From positions 4,712,001-4,776,000 of the forward strand of contig JAWQUS010000022.1 of the NCBI GenBank assembly GCA_036365455.1: 64,000 bases of DNA, in the 5' to 3' direction. Numbering within the stretch: position 1 is the first letter of the stretch; each line of letters opens with the position of its first letter. The stretch is from Macrosoma leucophasiata. Lineage: Eukaryota; Arthropoda; Insecta; Lepidoptera; Hedylidae. Under the pieces are notes generated by a model. That model had not been told where the DNA came from and made no database searches. It worked only from the letters and a program-made list of their open reading frames with translations. Shown one piece after another: positions 1-12,400 of the stretch. The position numbers and the translations under genes were made by a program.

Positions 1-231
1 ATTATGATGATGATGACAGAACATCGTATCAAAAGTCAGAGACAGCAAGTGTAGGAACAGATCTCCATGAACAACCCTAGCACATAGATCACACCCGCAC
101 TGCTTGTTCACAAAATGTCCACAGAAAGTTGACCGCCTTAGATAAAAGGTCCCCGTTTTTAGGGTTCCCTACCTCAAAAGGAAAAAACGGAACCCTTAAA
201 AGATCACTCGTGCGCCCGCCTGTCTGTGGCA
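1..231. other. Left edge, no gene seen
   Basis: No coding signal is visible. Positions about 150-225 hold a fragment of a widespread repeat with GGGTTCC/GGAACCC motifs followed by a CCTGTCTGT tract; related fragments lie near 4585-4690, 46845-46900 and 57298-57493. Confidence 0.5.
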
Positions 232-620
232 TTCCTCTTTTTTTATTGTGTTTAGGTTGACAGACAAGCAGACGGGCCAACTGATGGAAAATGGTCACCG
301 TCGCCTATGAACATTTGCAACACCAGGGGAATTGCCAACGCGCTGCCAGCCCTGACGGACTCTTTTGACGACGAGACGACGGCACCAGATCAATCAGTTC
401 ATCAAGGCACTCACCATTGTACTCGCGGTAAAAAATACACAGAAATCCGATGTTTCTGCGCAGAATCAGATTTTCGAGTCTATCTGTGATTCGTTGTCGA
501 GTAGGATATTAAAACTCTTTCATCATAATTTCAGCCGAACGACATCCACGGCTGGACAAAAGCCTACCCCAAACTTGCTCCATTGTGTCTTAAGTTACAA
601 TTTTCACGCTTTGTAAGCGA
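232..620 (-). pseudogene. Jockey-like LINE 3' end (reverse transcriptase C-terminal remnant)
   Basis: Read on the minus strand, interrupted frames give pieces typical of the C-terminal region of jockey-type non-LTR retrotransposon polymerases, such as LENLILRRNIGFLCIFY and YNGECLDELIDLVP, then a tail resembling VGNSP..ANVHRRR. The same tail is found at 4395-4560 (plus) and 21735-22170 (minus), so this is one LINE family truncated at the 5' side. No long open frame survives and it is not functional. Clade assignment rests on remembered family features and is inference. Confidence 0.6.
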
Positions 621-1239
621 GTTGGCGATCGCTGTTTTATCGCGAGACGCTACTGCCCTCCATCTCCGCGTTATTGGATTAACTACCATCGTATTGGAAT
701 GATTTGTCTACCATTGTCTGGTTGACTGACCGCACAAGCGGAACTATTCTCCTCTGTAGGCGATATGGTCGTCACGCATTAAAATTCTTTGCAAAGAGTA
801 AAGAGTTAATTGATACTTGAAAAGTCTATCACAAGTTACCTCGTCGGTCTGCTACGATTAATTACTCACAATGCTCGTTAGTTCTTGTTGTCGGTTACGT
901 AGTATAATACAGTTACATATAGTTTCTTCACAGTAATCATAGTTCAGCGAAAAAGGGGTTTTCTTCGACAAGGCAAGATGGTGCTTAATAGTTTGTAACT
1001 CTAGTATCATCTGGCCGGTACTTTTAATGAGCTTATAACTATAGGCGGCTCGTCGCGAGACGACACTACTCTTCTTCACCGGACGATTGGGGATAGCAAA
1101 GGGCTCTCAGTCTAAATAAATTTATGAAACTGCATAAGAGAGACTCTGTGGGCCAGGGGCATATGCGATTAAGGGCGGTGCATCTTTCTTTGTAGACATT
1201 GGTTGTGGTCACCATAAATAGAATAGCAAGATGCGGGTT
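621..1239. other. Non-coding, repeat-derived stretch
   Basis: No exon is recognisable. About 1020-1190 shares phrases (CTCAGTCTAAATAAATT, GGGCGGTGC) with 56170-56335 and loosely with 44330-44420, which suggests an unnamed diverged repeat rather than a gene. Confidence 0.4.
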
Positions 1240-1410
1240 GAGGTATTGTATGGCCCCTTAATAACTGTCACAGAGACATGATACCTTAGGTCTTAAGGGT
1301 AGCAACGCATCTATATTTTGACCTCTGGTTTTCCAGAAGGTTGCAGTCATCATTTAACACCGATTTGAGCTGCATGCTTGTTTGTCATCTTCTTTACATA
1401 GGTAAAAAAA
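1240..1410 (+). repeat. SINE-like family A, 3' fragment
   Basis: This is the 3' half of the window's commonest repeat, diverged. It keeps the GCAACGCATCT block, the TGCAGTCATCA block and the terminal TTTACATAGGTAAAAAAA. The family consensus, judged by eye from full copies such as 39986-40280 and 46492-46786, starts ACTGGTGGTAGAGCTCC and ends CATTACATAAAAA, about 290 bp. The A-rich end suggests mobilisation by LINE machinery. Confidence 0.7.
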
Positions 1411-1604
1411 ATCAGTTCTTACGTAGATTATAACGCTATACATAGTCGAAACTAGCCGATTGTCTCTTTCTTAAGCTCGATGTGCAAAATTTCTTGATAA
1501 GCACTGTACTTATGAATATGAATTTGCTTCGAATCCCATTATGTCGCTTATCTCGTACATACTAACCGTAGGTAGGGTACAGTCCATTCACACTGAAGTT
1601 ATAC

Positions 1605-1712
1605 CAGAGAATATGTAATAATACTACGTGTAGAATGGACACTTCGACGTTCCGCTTCACCCAATCTCTTCCCCTTTTAAGGGCGACGGTTGGTACTCTA
1701 CAGCGAGGTTGC
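1605..1712 (+). repeat. MITE-like family H, fragment
   Basis: The stretch starts AGAGAATATGTAATAATACT and continues through CATTCTA/TAGAATGGACACTTCGACG. It matches the first 100 bp of fuller copies at 4188-4415 and 11048-11287 (plus) and 13605-13815 (minus). It has no coding capacity. Confidence 0.6.
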
Positions 1713-2094
1713 GAGCAGTCTAGTTTTGATTAATTTGTAATCGAATATTTTATTTATTAACATTGAGATGGTGCTTTATTGTGCAGTGTATTGCTGTATG
1801 TCAACAAGTCGTGACAAAAAAAAACATTTTTCAGTTTCCCGAAGGAAAAGATACCTGAGGTAAAATAATTATGTTCACAATTACACAACTTTTTATTTAA
1901 CTAAAAACTTTTTTAATATTATTATATCTTACCTTTACGCTATGTGATTGCATTGTATTAGTAATAAAAGTGTTTCAGTATATTGAATTGAAGTGACTTG
2001 TCGACGTAATGAGTGTTATTTTCCAATACTTGTGGTATTTGTTGAAGTAGTGTATGTTTGTAATATTACTAAAAGGATATTTCGTTTACGGGAG

Positions 2095-2556
2095 TTATTT
2101 TTAGTCCTTGTTTGATATTATTTCGCATTAACACATGCTTGTGAAATATATTTTATTTTTAAAGAAAAATGGAAAGAAAAATTTGACTTCAGGCGAGGCT
2201 CGAACTCGCGACCTACTGGGAATCTAGTCCAGCCGCTCTTCCAATTGAGCTACTGAAGCCCTGCCCGATTTGTCAAATCTTTCCTTCACATCTATTGCAT
2301 TGCTTTTATGGTAGCAGTAGCGCCATCTATTACCAACTATGCTAGTTAGGCAACCGATATAATAGACTTTTCAGTTTATTGAATATCGTAAAGAAGTCGC
2401 TTTTACCCTTAATAATTGTTTGATATTATTTCGCATTAACACATGCTTGTGAAATATATTTTATTTTTAAAGAAAAATGGAAAGAAAAATTTGACTTCAG
2501 GCGAGGCTCGAACTCGCGACCATTTTTCTTTCCATTTTTCTTTATTTTTAGTCCTT
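2095..2556 (-). mobile_element. tRNA-derived fold-back SINE (family T) with 15-bp target duplication
   Basis: The insert at 2110-2541 is flanked by an identical 15-bp TSD, TTATTTTTAGTCCTT (2095-2109 and 2542-2556). On the minus strand it contains a tRNA-like head (about 2190-2262) with an A box (TAGCTCAATTGGAAGAGC) and a B box (GAGTTCGAGCCTCGCC), a body of about 150 bp, and then a second truncated copy of the head. A 100-bp segment beginning TTTGATATTATTTCG occurs twice (2111 and 2419). The right end carries an inverted copy of AAAGAAAAATGGAAAGAAAA. The TSD length fits LINE-mediated insertion. Copies at 11328-11521 and 40440-40796 belong to the same family. Confidence 0.8.
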
Positions 2557-2892
2557 ACAAAATACATTGTAACCTGTCGACATTAGGCATTGAATGGAAA
2601 CATAATTACGTATTTGCATACAAAATTACAAACAAATCCGTCATGCCATTGGCCATTGGCCAATTGAGATTTAAATTTTTATTTTGGCAATTTAAAAGTA
2701 GAATCTTTACTTTTTTTTCATGATTGAAATGGCTGTTGCAATTTTGGTATGTGGTTACGATGATGGGTGAAATGCAGGTAATGTTATTTTAATTATTGGT
2801 TTAATATATAATTTAATGTAGATTGATTATATCGGTTGCGAGGCTCCAATGAGCCTCGTCCGTACATTATGCTAATGCGTATTCAGTTTACA

Positions 2893-3048
2893 TGTTTTTT
2901 TTTAATTGAAGGAGGCAAGCAAGCATGAAGTTCACATTGATGTTAAGTGATAATTGCAGCATAAAGACCTCCACACGAAGACCAAAGGTCAAAATACAAA
3001 TACGTTGCCACCCCTGAGACCTTAATTGTAATGTCTCTGTGATAGTAT
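2893..3048 (-). repeat. SINE-like family A, fragment
   Basis: The minus-strand copy begins with its poly-T tail and the AGTTCACATTGATGTTAAGTG block and extends to the GAGACCTTAATTG/TCTCTGTG block. The 5' half is missing. Confidence 0.7.
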
Positions 3049-3099
3049 AAAAGTTCCTATTACATACGGAACCCTAACGTAGAAATCACAAGTTGGGGT

Positions 3100-4000
3100 T
3101 TGGCGGGAACTTTGAAAGAGGCGTGTGGGGCTCTTATTTTATTTCATTTTCTTGGAGTATTTTTGAGTTTTCAAAATTTAATTATTTTTTTTTAATTTAA
3201 AAAATGTTTATTTGTCACCAGTACAGTAGTAGTATTGTAGGTACTTACAGTTTAGTAGGTTTTAAGAAGTATGATAACAGTTCACTGTGGTGATCACTAG
3301 CATCTAAACTAGGCTGAGCCTGTATCTTAGATGCTAGTTCCTTCCTCTGATACACAATATAGAAATACAGAACATTTTGATCTTGTTAAGCAATGTTATA
3401 TGAAATATTCGTACTTCGTTCTGCATTTCGTTTGATATAGGTTTATTACAGTGCCCGTGTATAGTGGAATAGAATAACAGTGCGAAAACACGGCCTTTCA
3501 GGTTGCCTCCAAAACTTCATTGTAAATGTTCTGGTAAAGTAGCCATCGCTTCACTCGAATTACTGACTGTGACTCACTTGGCTGACATAATAAATAATTG
3601 ACTTTTTTATTTACTTGAAGTGACAAACAAGCATGCAGTTCACATTGATGTTAATTGATGACTGCAGCCTACAGACACCCACACAAAGACCAATGCAGAT
3701 GCCTAAGGTGTAATGCCCTGTGCCGGAAATTACAGGGCATTACATACATATAGGGCGTACATTACCACCTTACCGGAACACGATAGTGCTGAACACTACC
3801 ATTTAGCGGCAAGTAAATTAGGTAATGCGGTGGTTCCTACGCCCGCGAGCTCCGTCACTGCAGCTCTACCACCAGTAGTAGTAGACAGACTGAATGATTC
3901 TATAAATTTTACGTTGCTTATTATACGAATACGAAATATTATTATACTTGACACTGGAAAAATGCGTAAGAGCGATGCCATTATAATTTTTTTTAAAAAT
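3100..4000 (-). mobile_element. Non-autonomous family I element, split by a family A copy
   Basis: On the minus strand this matches 22380-22798 and 41695-42112. Shared blocks include GGCATCGCT.TTACGCAT at one end, the GCGATGGCTACTTTACCAGA stretch in the middle and CAAAGTTCCCGCCAAAC at the other end. Family A at 3602-3877 interrupts it. No ORF is visible in any copy, so it is probably a non-autonomous DNA element; its termini are not resolved. Confidence 0.6.
3602..3877 (-). repeat. SINE-like family A, near full length
   Basis: A minus-strand copy from the poly-T tail to CTCTACCACCAGT. A short internal duplication of GGGCATTACA sits near 3710-3745. It lies inside a family I element, so it inserted later. 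Confidence 0.8.
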
Positions 4001-4187
4001 CACAATTAATTATAAACATTGCTTCTAGAATAAATCACACATGCAAATAAAAACAAGTATTGAAAAGATCAAGACATTGATCACAGCGTTCTAGTTTATT
4101 TTGTTTATTAAGTAAGGCCATTATTTGTATCACAGTTAAAACATTCAAATTTTGAAACGAACTTTTCTGTGAGGTGTTCCCTCGGTC

Positions 4188-4415
4188 AGAGAATATGTAA
4201 TAAAACTACGTATAGAATGGATACTTCGACGTCCTGCCCGATTTGTTCGTATCACTCAACCCCTTCCTCTCTTATGGGCGACGGTTGGTATTTGGTACAT
4301 GCTACGCACACAGGTGCGCGTGTAAATACACGTCACTGATTGATGTCTGTGTAATAGAAACCAAATTAAGCGTTTGTATGGAATTTTGGCGGAGTGTCCG
4401 CGGTGTGTCTAGGTG
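4188..4415 (+). repeat. MITE-like family H copy
   Basis: A near full-length copy from GAGAATATGTAATAAAACTA to GGCGGAGTGTCCGCGGTGT, matching 11048-11287 (plus) and 13605-13815 (minus). It carries a short palindromic ACACAGGTGCGCGTGT core and no ORF. Confidence 0.65.
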
Positions 4416-4560
4416 CTACAATATGGGGTTCTTCAAAAATGGCGTCAAAAGAGTCCTTCAGTGCTGGCAGCGTGTTGGCAACTCCCCTGGTATTGCAAAT
4501 GTTCATAGGCGACGGTGACCACGTTCCATCAGGTGACCTGTTTGCTTGTCTGTCAATCTA
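4395..4560 (+). pseudogene. Jockey-like LINE, extreme 3' end
   Basis: The frame 4243-4518 ends with CYNMGFFKNGVKR...VGNSPGIANVHRRR, matching the C-terminal tail of the LINE fragment at 21735-22170. It is followed by the typical tail GGTGACC..TTCCATCAGGTGACC. It is truncated at the 5' side and joins a family H copy directly. Confidence 0.6.
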
Positions 4561-5034
4561 TAAATTTTAATATTAAAAAAAACTTAGGGCTCAAGACAAG
4601 CCGCATTTGCAATTGGGACATTGTTAGGGTTCTGCAGCATTTATGGAACACTTATAGTTTCTTCATGACCGTCTGTCCGCTTACCTCACACACTCTAACG
4701 GCACTCTGCAGCACACTATAGTTCAATTGAGTTTAAAAACGTGTTTGTTTTTTTTTTAATTTATACGTCGTGATTCTTTTCGCGCGTTTGGGAAAAAATG
4801 AGAGTTATTTTTTAAGATGCGCGCGCACACCGGCACATAAATGCAACAGTCTGAAGTTAGTTGCTAAACAGATAAAAGCAACAGTCTGAAGTTAATTGCT
4901 AAACAGATAAAAGCATCAGTCTAAAGTTAGTTGCTCAACTATTTAACTCACACTACACAATTTTCCCATACGAGGGAAGCCCACGGTGGGCTCAGGTAGT
5001 TTCGGTAGTTCGGTAGTTTGGTTATCCTGAGGTC

Positions 5035-5085
5035 GCAAGTTCAATTCCTGCCCGAAGTAAAAATTTTCTTTCCATTTTTTTTTAA
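5035..5085 (+). repeat. Fragment of tRNA-derived family T
   Basis: GAGGTCGCAAGTTCAATTCC (a B-box-like sequence) is followed by TGCCCGAAGT and TTTTCTTTCCATTTTTTTTT, as in the 3' part of the tRNA-like head and flank of the copy at 11328-11521. The A box is not convincing. Confidence 0.45.
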
Positions 5086-5282
5086 GTTCCTAAAATCTAT
5101 ATATTTTTTTGTAAAAAGACTTGGATACAAAAATAAATCGTAATGTCCGATGTTCCCTTACACCGACAATGACGTACAAAATCATTGTTTCCCAACAAAG
5201 CCAACCCTGAGATTAGGGTTGTCAAGTTTTATGCAAAAAAAAAATATTTAGGTCTATGATTGTTTTGGTTTTTTTCTGTACC

Positions 5283-5713
5283 TACTGGTGGTGACGGAGC
5301 TGTCGCCACCACCGTATTACTTAAACTTGCCGCTATATGGTAGTGTTTAGTGCTATCGAGTTCCGGTTCCGATCAGGTGGAATTGTACAGACCTGTAATT
5401 TCGGCTACAGAGGCGCAACAACTTAGGAGTGGCAACGAATCTACATTGATGTATTTGATTTTATTATTATTTTAGTTTTAAGAAAATTTAATCTGCAATT
5501 CTCTGGTTCAACCCGTGGGCTTGGATAAGTACTTTTTACTGATGGCAGAGTTCCAGAGTAGAGGGCGTAAGCACAACCGAATTAAATCTGTCTGCCGCTT
5601 AGATGGTAACGTATAGCCCCGTAATAACTAACACAGAGACATAACAACTAAGGTCTCAGAGAACTGCATGCAGAGAACTGCATGCTTATTTGTCACCCTC
5701 ATTACATAAAAAA
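5283..5713 (+). repeat. SINE-like family A, two diverged fragments
   Basis: A 5' part runs from CTACTGGTGGTGACGGAGCT to GGAGTGGCAACG (about 5283-5453). After roughly 145 bp of other sequence, a second diverged part covers 5600-5713 and ends CATTACATAAAAAA. The word GAGAACTGCATGC is duplicated in tandem near 5678-5705. Confidence 0.6.
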
Positions 5714-5744
5714 CACTATTTAGATTTCATATCAGAAAATCTGT

Positions 5745-6080
5745 TTTAAAGTCATCAGGCTCAGCTTCTATGGGAACTATTTTCTTGGTGCACATTTGAG
5801 TTCTAATAAAGTTGGTGGCATTGTGTTTGATATAAGTTTATAACAGTGCCCGTGTAAAGTGAAATAGAATAACGAATACCTAATAGTGCGAAAACATGGC
5901 GTTTCAGGTCAAAAAAAAATTAATAAATGTTCTCGTAAAGTAGCCATCACTTTACTCGAATTGCTGACTCTGACTGACTTTGACTGATAATTGACTTCCT
6001 GCTTATAACGAATATGAAATATCGTTCTACTTGATAATGGCAATATACGTAACAGCAATGCCATTATATTTTTAAAAAAA
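5745..6080 (-). mobile_element. Non-autonomous family I, diverged copy
   Basis: Minus-strand blocks match family I: ATAACAGTGCCCGTGTA, GTAAAGTAGCCATC, and TGCCATTATATTTTT at the end. It is truncated at the CCCGCCAAA end. Confidence 0.55.
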
Positions 6081-6231
6081 GTACATTACGTTCGATCCCG
6101 AACATTTTGTCGATGATATTGAGAAGGCCTCTGTCTGTTCTTGACAGCTTGGCAAATTGGCAACCCTAGATGAGCCATCGTAAAACACATACGGCCATTT
6201 TGTTACATTCACTCCCCGCCTGTCAAGTTTG

Positions 6232-6267
6232 AATAAAACCCCGCGAAAATCGTACGTGGAACTCAGT
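6232..6267 (+). promoter_or_regulatory. Core promoter of the SVWC-like gene (TATA plus initiator)
   Basis: AATAAAA at 6232 serves as a weak TATA box, and the arthropod initiator word TCAGT lies at 6263-6267, about 31-33 bp downstream. This predicts a 5' UTR of about 90 nt before the ATG at 6354. The spacing fits RNA polymerase II start sites. Transcript data are not available, so this is inference. Confidence 0.45.
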
Positions 6268-6353
6268 CGCGATACGGCGAGCTGTCAAACGGGAGCGCGC
6301 GTTTTAACTTTTTTTTACTTTTTTTAAATCGGCACTCGTAAGGTGTTGGAAAG

Positions 6354-6465
6354 ATGAAGTACTTGGTTGCGTTAGCCGTTTTCGCGTTGGCTTTTGCCGC
6401 TGAAGAGAAGGAAGATGACAAGACCAAGACATTCAGCAGGCTCATTCCGGCTGATGTTCTAAGAG
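6354..6465 (+). CDS. SVWC-like gene, exon 1 (signal peptide)
   Basis: The ATG at 6354 is the first in the predicted leader and opens a signal peptide followed by an acidic/basic stretch EEKEDDKTKT. The exon ends after AGAG with donor GTCAGT at 6466, leaving phase 1. Reading on past the donor gives only low-complexity intron sequence. Confidence 0.85.
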
Positions 6466-9400
6466 GTCAGTGTTTTAGTGATAAAAAAAATAGAGCAGAT
6501 TATTTTGGACTTCTGAGTTCTGTTTGTGTAGTGTTAAAAATTCCACGATGTTCTAGAATAGGTACTTACTTATCTAAAGACACCACATTTAATCTAATTT
6601 GGTAATCGAAAGTTAAAAGCTTTCGCTTTTTAAAAGCTTCAAATTAAGAAATGTGGTGTTACTAATAAAAAAGTGCAGTGATCGAAAATGATTTTGCAAT
6701 ATTTTCACGTGGAATAAATATGAATATGCCATAAAAAGCCGGTAAAGCTTATATGCTTGAAAACCCGTTCGAATTTGCAAAAGTACATAATCGAATGCCA
6801 ATTTATTGCGCTATAAAAATAAATTGCCTCGGTGTTATGACCTCTTTTCTCGGACAGATAAAAAATTACTCATCTGATTATTGAAATCAATTTTACATGA
6901 TAGCTATCCGCAAGGCATGATCGCGTGTGTTCCATTAGTCATGAAGCGCTTAAAAAGTAATTGACGCAATCTTATCTTTTTTGTTTCAAATTATTATTTA
7001 TGAACTAACTTTATTTAGTTTTAAATTTTACACTTCGGCTTAGTTTGCAATTTTTTCGGTGTTAATTTATTTGTTATCTACCTTTATCGACAACATTTAT
7101 TAACCGACTTGAAAAAAAGGAGGAGGTTCTCAATTCGTCGGAATCTTTTTTTTTTACTCTATGCTTATAGATAGGCAAAAGAATTAAATTGCGAAGTATA
7201 GATTAAATTTTCCATTCAATTTTGTCATAAAATTCAACCTATTTATATAATAATTAGTATTCGTATTTTTCGTTCGAATAATTCCTTAAATTACTTATAT
7301 TTAACAGGTCTTTTGGCTTTTACCTTCGTAATATTTTTTAGCATTGGCCTATCATTTCGTAATTTATGGAAAAAAAGAGTTTGTACATTTATTTTCTATC
7401 TGCATTTCTAAGCTTGTTTTTTTATTCATACAAAAGAAATAGACCTAAATTCATAACCTCAGTGATAGGCAACGAGATTAATCTAAATAATATATATAGA
7501 GGAGACAAAGAAAACAAACAGCCAGTTCCGTTTTTAAATTTATTTGACAGATATTTATGTCAGCAATTTTCACGTCACCATGTTACTATGGGAAACTGTG
7601 GTAAATTGACTTCTGAAAACTGGAACCATGCTATTAAGGGGAGTGTCCTGTCTTAATACTTTAATGCATTAAGTTCAATAGAGATAGGTGTAAAATTGTT
7701 CTATTACAAAAATCTATGCTATAAAAATTATCTATACCAGTGAAGTTAATAATTATACTGATATTTATTGTAATTTGAACTCAACAAAGAGTTAGCTACA
7801 ATAATAATTACAAGGAAACTTAACAGCGGACCATATAACCATATTAATATGATTATCGAAACCGACGAGTTCTTAGTATAACATTATGTAAATATGATAA
7901 TCACACAAACCAGTTACAGTTATTAAATCTAGACTAATGGTAACTAGCAACACTGGTCTGTCCTTGATATAAATCAATCATTGAATTATGTAAATCATTC
8001 ATTATTCAATAAGTGGTACCTACACAACAGGATACTGATGAGCAACAAAACTTTTTATAATTATTATTTAAGCTAAATATGTTGTCAGTTGAAAATTCTG
8101 CTCTACATTTAAAAATATACGTTTTTAGTATCTGTAACACGATTTTTTAAAATTTTAAATATGGAAAGGTTTGTCATAACCTTGACCTTGACCTCTAAAT
8201 ACGAGAGAAAATTTAAACAGGGATTTTGAAATAAAATTAATAAAGTTTATTTTAAATGCTAGACAGAAATGTGAAATGTACAGAACTTTGTGAAATGTAC
8301 ACTTTCACAAAGTTCAGCGATACCTACTTTCGCGCATTCACTTTCAGTGGGCACCTTAACTTAGTCAATAAAGTTGTCGCTAGCGAAATTTTAACGTCTT
8401 ATTTGAATAGGCTACCACAACGACGCTAAATGAAATTATTCAAATTTATTTCAAGGTATATAACCATAGGCATTTGTTCCGTTGCACTTTTTCTATCTTT
8501 CCTTAAAAAAAAACAACAGTTGTCCGTGTCAAATTTAAATATATTTTTTTGATCTCTTCTGGCAAAGAATCGGGTACAGAAAGTTTAATTGTTACGATTT
8601 GTTCTATAAAATTTTAACAATTCATAATCATTTTTGAAATAAACATTAGTACAGTACCAGTGCCTGCGATGCAATTCAGTGCGGAAATTTCGCAATGGCT
8701 GCAATAGCAAGGCATTAGCAATCATAGCATCAGTTAATATGAGGCCCGTGTCCAGTTAAGTAATTAACGGGAAGTTGCGCGCGCTTTGTAATGACATATG
8801 GTACTTTTTTTTAACCAGCACTGGCCTATTTGCATACAGCCTTAGATTTTGCAATGATTATTTTTGTAGTCTTTGAATGTTACGGAATTTGAATTATTCA
8901 ATTATAATCTTTGGTACATCACATGTAGACAAATTTTTTATGTAATGAAGTTGGCAATTCCTCGTCTACCGTACTCATACTTTTAATCATATTCGTAATA
9001 ATCGTATCCCAAGTTTCCCCGTTTTAACCCAAACCTAGTCTAAAAACCCAATCCGAAAACACGACCAATGGCGTTATAGTCTACATCCGACTCTTTGCCA
9101 GAAGAGAAAGAAAAGAAAAAGGTGACAAAACTGGCAAACAAGCATGCAGTTCACAGTTCAAATTGGTGTTGATGTTAAGTGATGACTGCACCACCATGCG
9201 CCCACACAAACACCAGAAGTGAAAATGCAGATGCGTTGCCACCCTAAAGACCATAGCTGTTATATTTCTGTCCATTGTGTTCCATCTAACTGGAACACGA
9301 TAGTGCTGAACATCAGCATTTATCGGCAGATAGATGTGTGGTAATGTGTGTGTAGTTCTCAGCTTTATTGACTACCTCCTACTTGACTATTATACTTAGT

Positions 9401-12400
9401 GTGCAGTTGCGCTAGTTTTTAGTGACATATTATTATGATACTTTTTAATGATCATTGATCCATTTGCATAAAGTCTTAAGATATTGAATTTTTTTGTTTG
9501 AAGCTATGTAGAGTCTAATATTACCACAATTAACATGTTTCTTTTTCTTTAGACTGTGATATTACTGTTTCTAAATATTATGTTCTTGATTTATGTCATA
9601 GGTACATTAATTATTGTTATCTCATTAAAATTATCCCTTTCTATTAAAGTTGATTAATTTATTTTTGTATTAGATGTCATACCTATTTTACGGAATCGAA
9701 ATGAATTCTTATTATGAATTCAAAATTGAATTCTACTGTTCCATATTTTTAACTATCACTGAGACATAACAACAAAGGTCTTTGTTTGTCTATAGGCTGG
9801 GGTCGTCACTTAACATCAATGTGAACTCCATGCTTGTTTGCCACATTTATTACATAAAAAATGTGCAAATCATCTATCTAGCCTAATTATACAACTCAGT
9901 GAATTTGACTAGACAAATTAATTAGTTATCTATGGTAAACTGAATTAAAACACGGTAAATTTATGAAGAATCTTGTTAATTACCACGGATCGTTGCTCAG
10001 GGACATTGATTTAGTAATGTTCCACACCGTTGCGGTTTAGATGGGCAGTCAATTGTGGATTTTTTGTAATTATTCCTTCATTTAAGACAAATTGGCATGT
10101 ATGATGTGCGAGTTTAGTTTTATGTAAACTAAAAGACAGACATGCCAGTTTTATTGATGTGATTAATAGAAACTTTTTGATAATATATTTTTTTTTGCTT
10201 CTTTTTCATGAGGAATATGCTCATAATATATACCTACATAAAGAACATTTATTCATAATGCTTTATGTGAGCTTTTAATTAAAAACTGTATTTTTAAATT
10301 ATAATTTTGTCTGGCTTACTCGAAGATGACCCATGAACATTTTCATTTTCAAGAACGTTATTATTGAAGATAGAGGAATTTGAGGGACAAGACACCTTAT
10401 TAGCTAAAATCTATCTGCCTCTAAAAGCTAGTGTTCATTGTCCACTAGTGTCCTACCTTAGAGTTCATGGTAACGCATTTATATTACGTATAGTAGTTTT
10501 TACATAAATGTCTATAGGCTGCAGTATTTACTTACCATTAATGTGATCTGTAAGCTTGTTTACCATTCTTATGACATAAAAAATCTCTTTTATAAAAAAA
10601 TGTTTTTGCTGAACCATAATGTCAATATTCAAGAAAATAATAATAAAAAATGAAAAATGAAAACAATAAAAAATGCGTAAAACGAAACGACACAAATAAA
10701 AGTGACATTTGGCAAAGGTCCTCTTTTGAATTTCGAAAAATTTATTACGTTTGCAAAAAAAAAAACTTGTGTAATGATGTAATGAGTTCACGAGCCATCG
10801 CAGATAAACCTGTTGAGGGTTTTGACTTTAAAAACTGGTTTTGTATTCCGAAACCCATTTCGCAATTTGCTGTTATCTGATCAATTGAAGATAACTGTTT
10901 TTGATTGTTTCAATTATGATAATCTGTTTTAATAATTTTTACTGGTACTTACACTTCTCGTGCTTTACTAATTATCCTATACTTTAGGAATAATATCAAG
11001 AACATTGGGTTATTATGGATTCTTAAGGTCTTCTCTTCTTGGTATGGTCAGAGAATATGTAATAATGGGTAGGTACCTACTACGTATAGAATGGACACTT
11101 CGACTTCGACGTCCCGCCCGATTTCTCCGCCTCACCCAACCTCATCCCCTCTTATGGGTGACATTTGGTATTCTCTACGTGCTACGCACACAGGTGCACG
11201 TGTAGATACACGTCACTGATTTGATGCTGTATAATAGAGACCGAATTAAGCGTTCGTATGGAATTTTGGCGGAGTGTCCGCGGTGTGGTATAGTTATGTC
11301 AATTACGTTACCTATGGAAGAATAGTTTATTATATTATTTCGCATTAACACATGCTTGTAAAATATATTTATTTAAAGAAAAATGGAAAGAAAAATTTGA
11401 AGGCAAATCGGGCAGGACTTCGGTAGCTCAGTTGGAAGAGCGGCTGGACTAGATTCCCAGTGGCAGCGAGTTCGAGTCTCGCCTGAAGTCAAACTTTTCT
11501 TTCCATTTTTCTTTAAATAAATATGGAAGAATAGTTCACAAAAAATATGACTGAATTGATATACAACAAACCTACAGCCTAAATCCGAAAAAAAAAACAA
11601 AAAAGTCAAACAGCTTTTTTTATCTGTGCGTATGTCACGTAGCTAATTGAATTTCCTGGTGTCCTTTTATAACAAGAAAAAACATTGAGTCAGACGACGT
11701 AAGGTTATAAAATGGAGCTAAGTGAGTGGTAGCCTTGGAACATTCGAGAATAACGTGAAAGTGATAGATGCACAAATGCGATGTCACATTTCGTTACGTA
11801 AATACTTGTTCGAAACTGACAGTGGCTTATTTTTTCGGTAACGGACACCGATCATTCAGCCTATAGAACACAAAAATTGCATGAAATGCAACAGTAGATA
11901 TACGATTATAACATCATATTTTGTCGCAAACGTTTTATTTTTAACCGAATCAATTATGTTTTGAATTCGAAATTAAATTCAAGAAGGCACATTTTATGGA
12001 GTTCGGTTCCTATTTTAGGAACTCATTTATTTCATATCTTTGGGATTTTTCTTAAATCTCTCAAGATCATCTCGATCTCGAATGTAAGTTTGTTTGTTAC
12101 ACTTTCACGCTAAAACTACTTAACCATTCATCATGAAACTATGTACTCGTAGATACACATATTTTTGAAGGTATTAAAAGTTATATGGGCTCCTTTCAGT
12201 TATAAAAAAAAAGTTTTTAGGAAAGATAAAAAATGCGAGCGAAGCCCTGCGTAAGAGCTAGTCTCATATAAATCCTGGACCATCATTGGCCATTCGATTC
12301 AAGATAGTACAAGAAATTCATGAGAATAGAATTGGATGATTCATTAACTAATTGAACACTAAAAACAATAATTGTAGAGTCATGGCTCTAAACAGAAACA

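Noticed and set aside
7366..7656. 96-codon plus-strand frame
   Set aside because: No domain or splice support; part of it (about 7509-7559) recurs at 30228-30278, so it is probably repeat sequence open by chance.
11419..11491. Functional tRNA gene
   Set aside because: Acceptor, D and T arms fold, but the anticodon stem has a mismatch and the module is part of a dispersed element with a target duplication.
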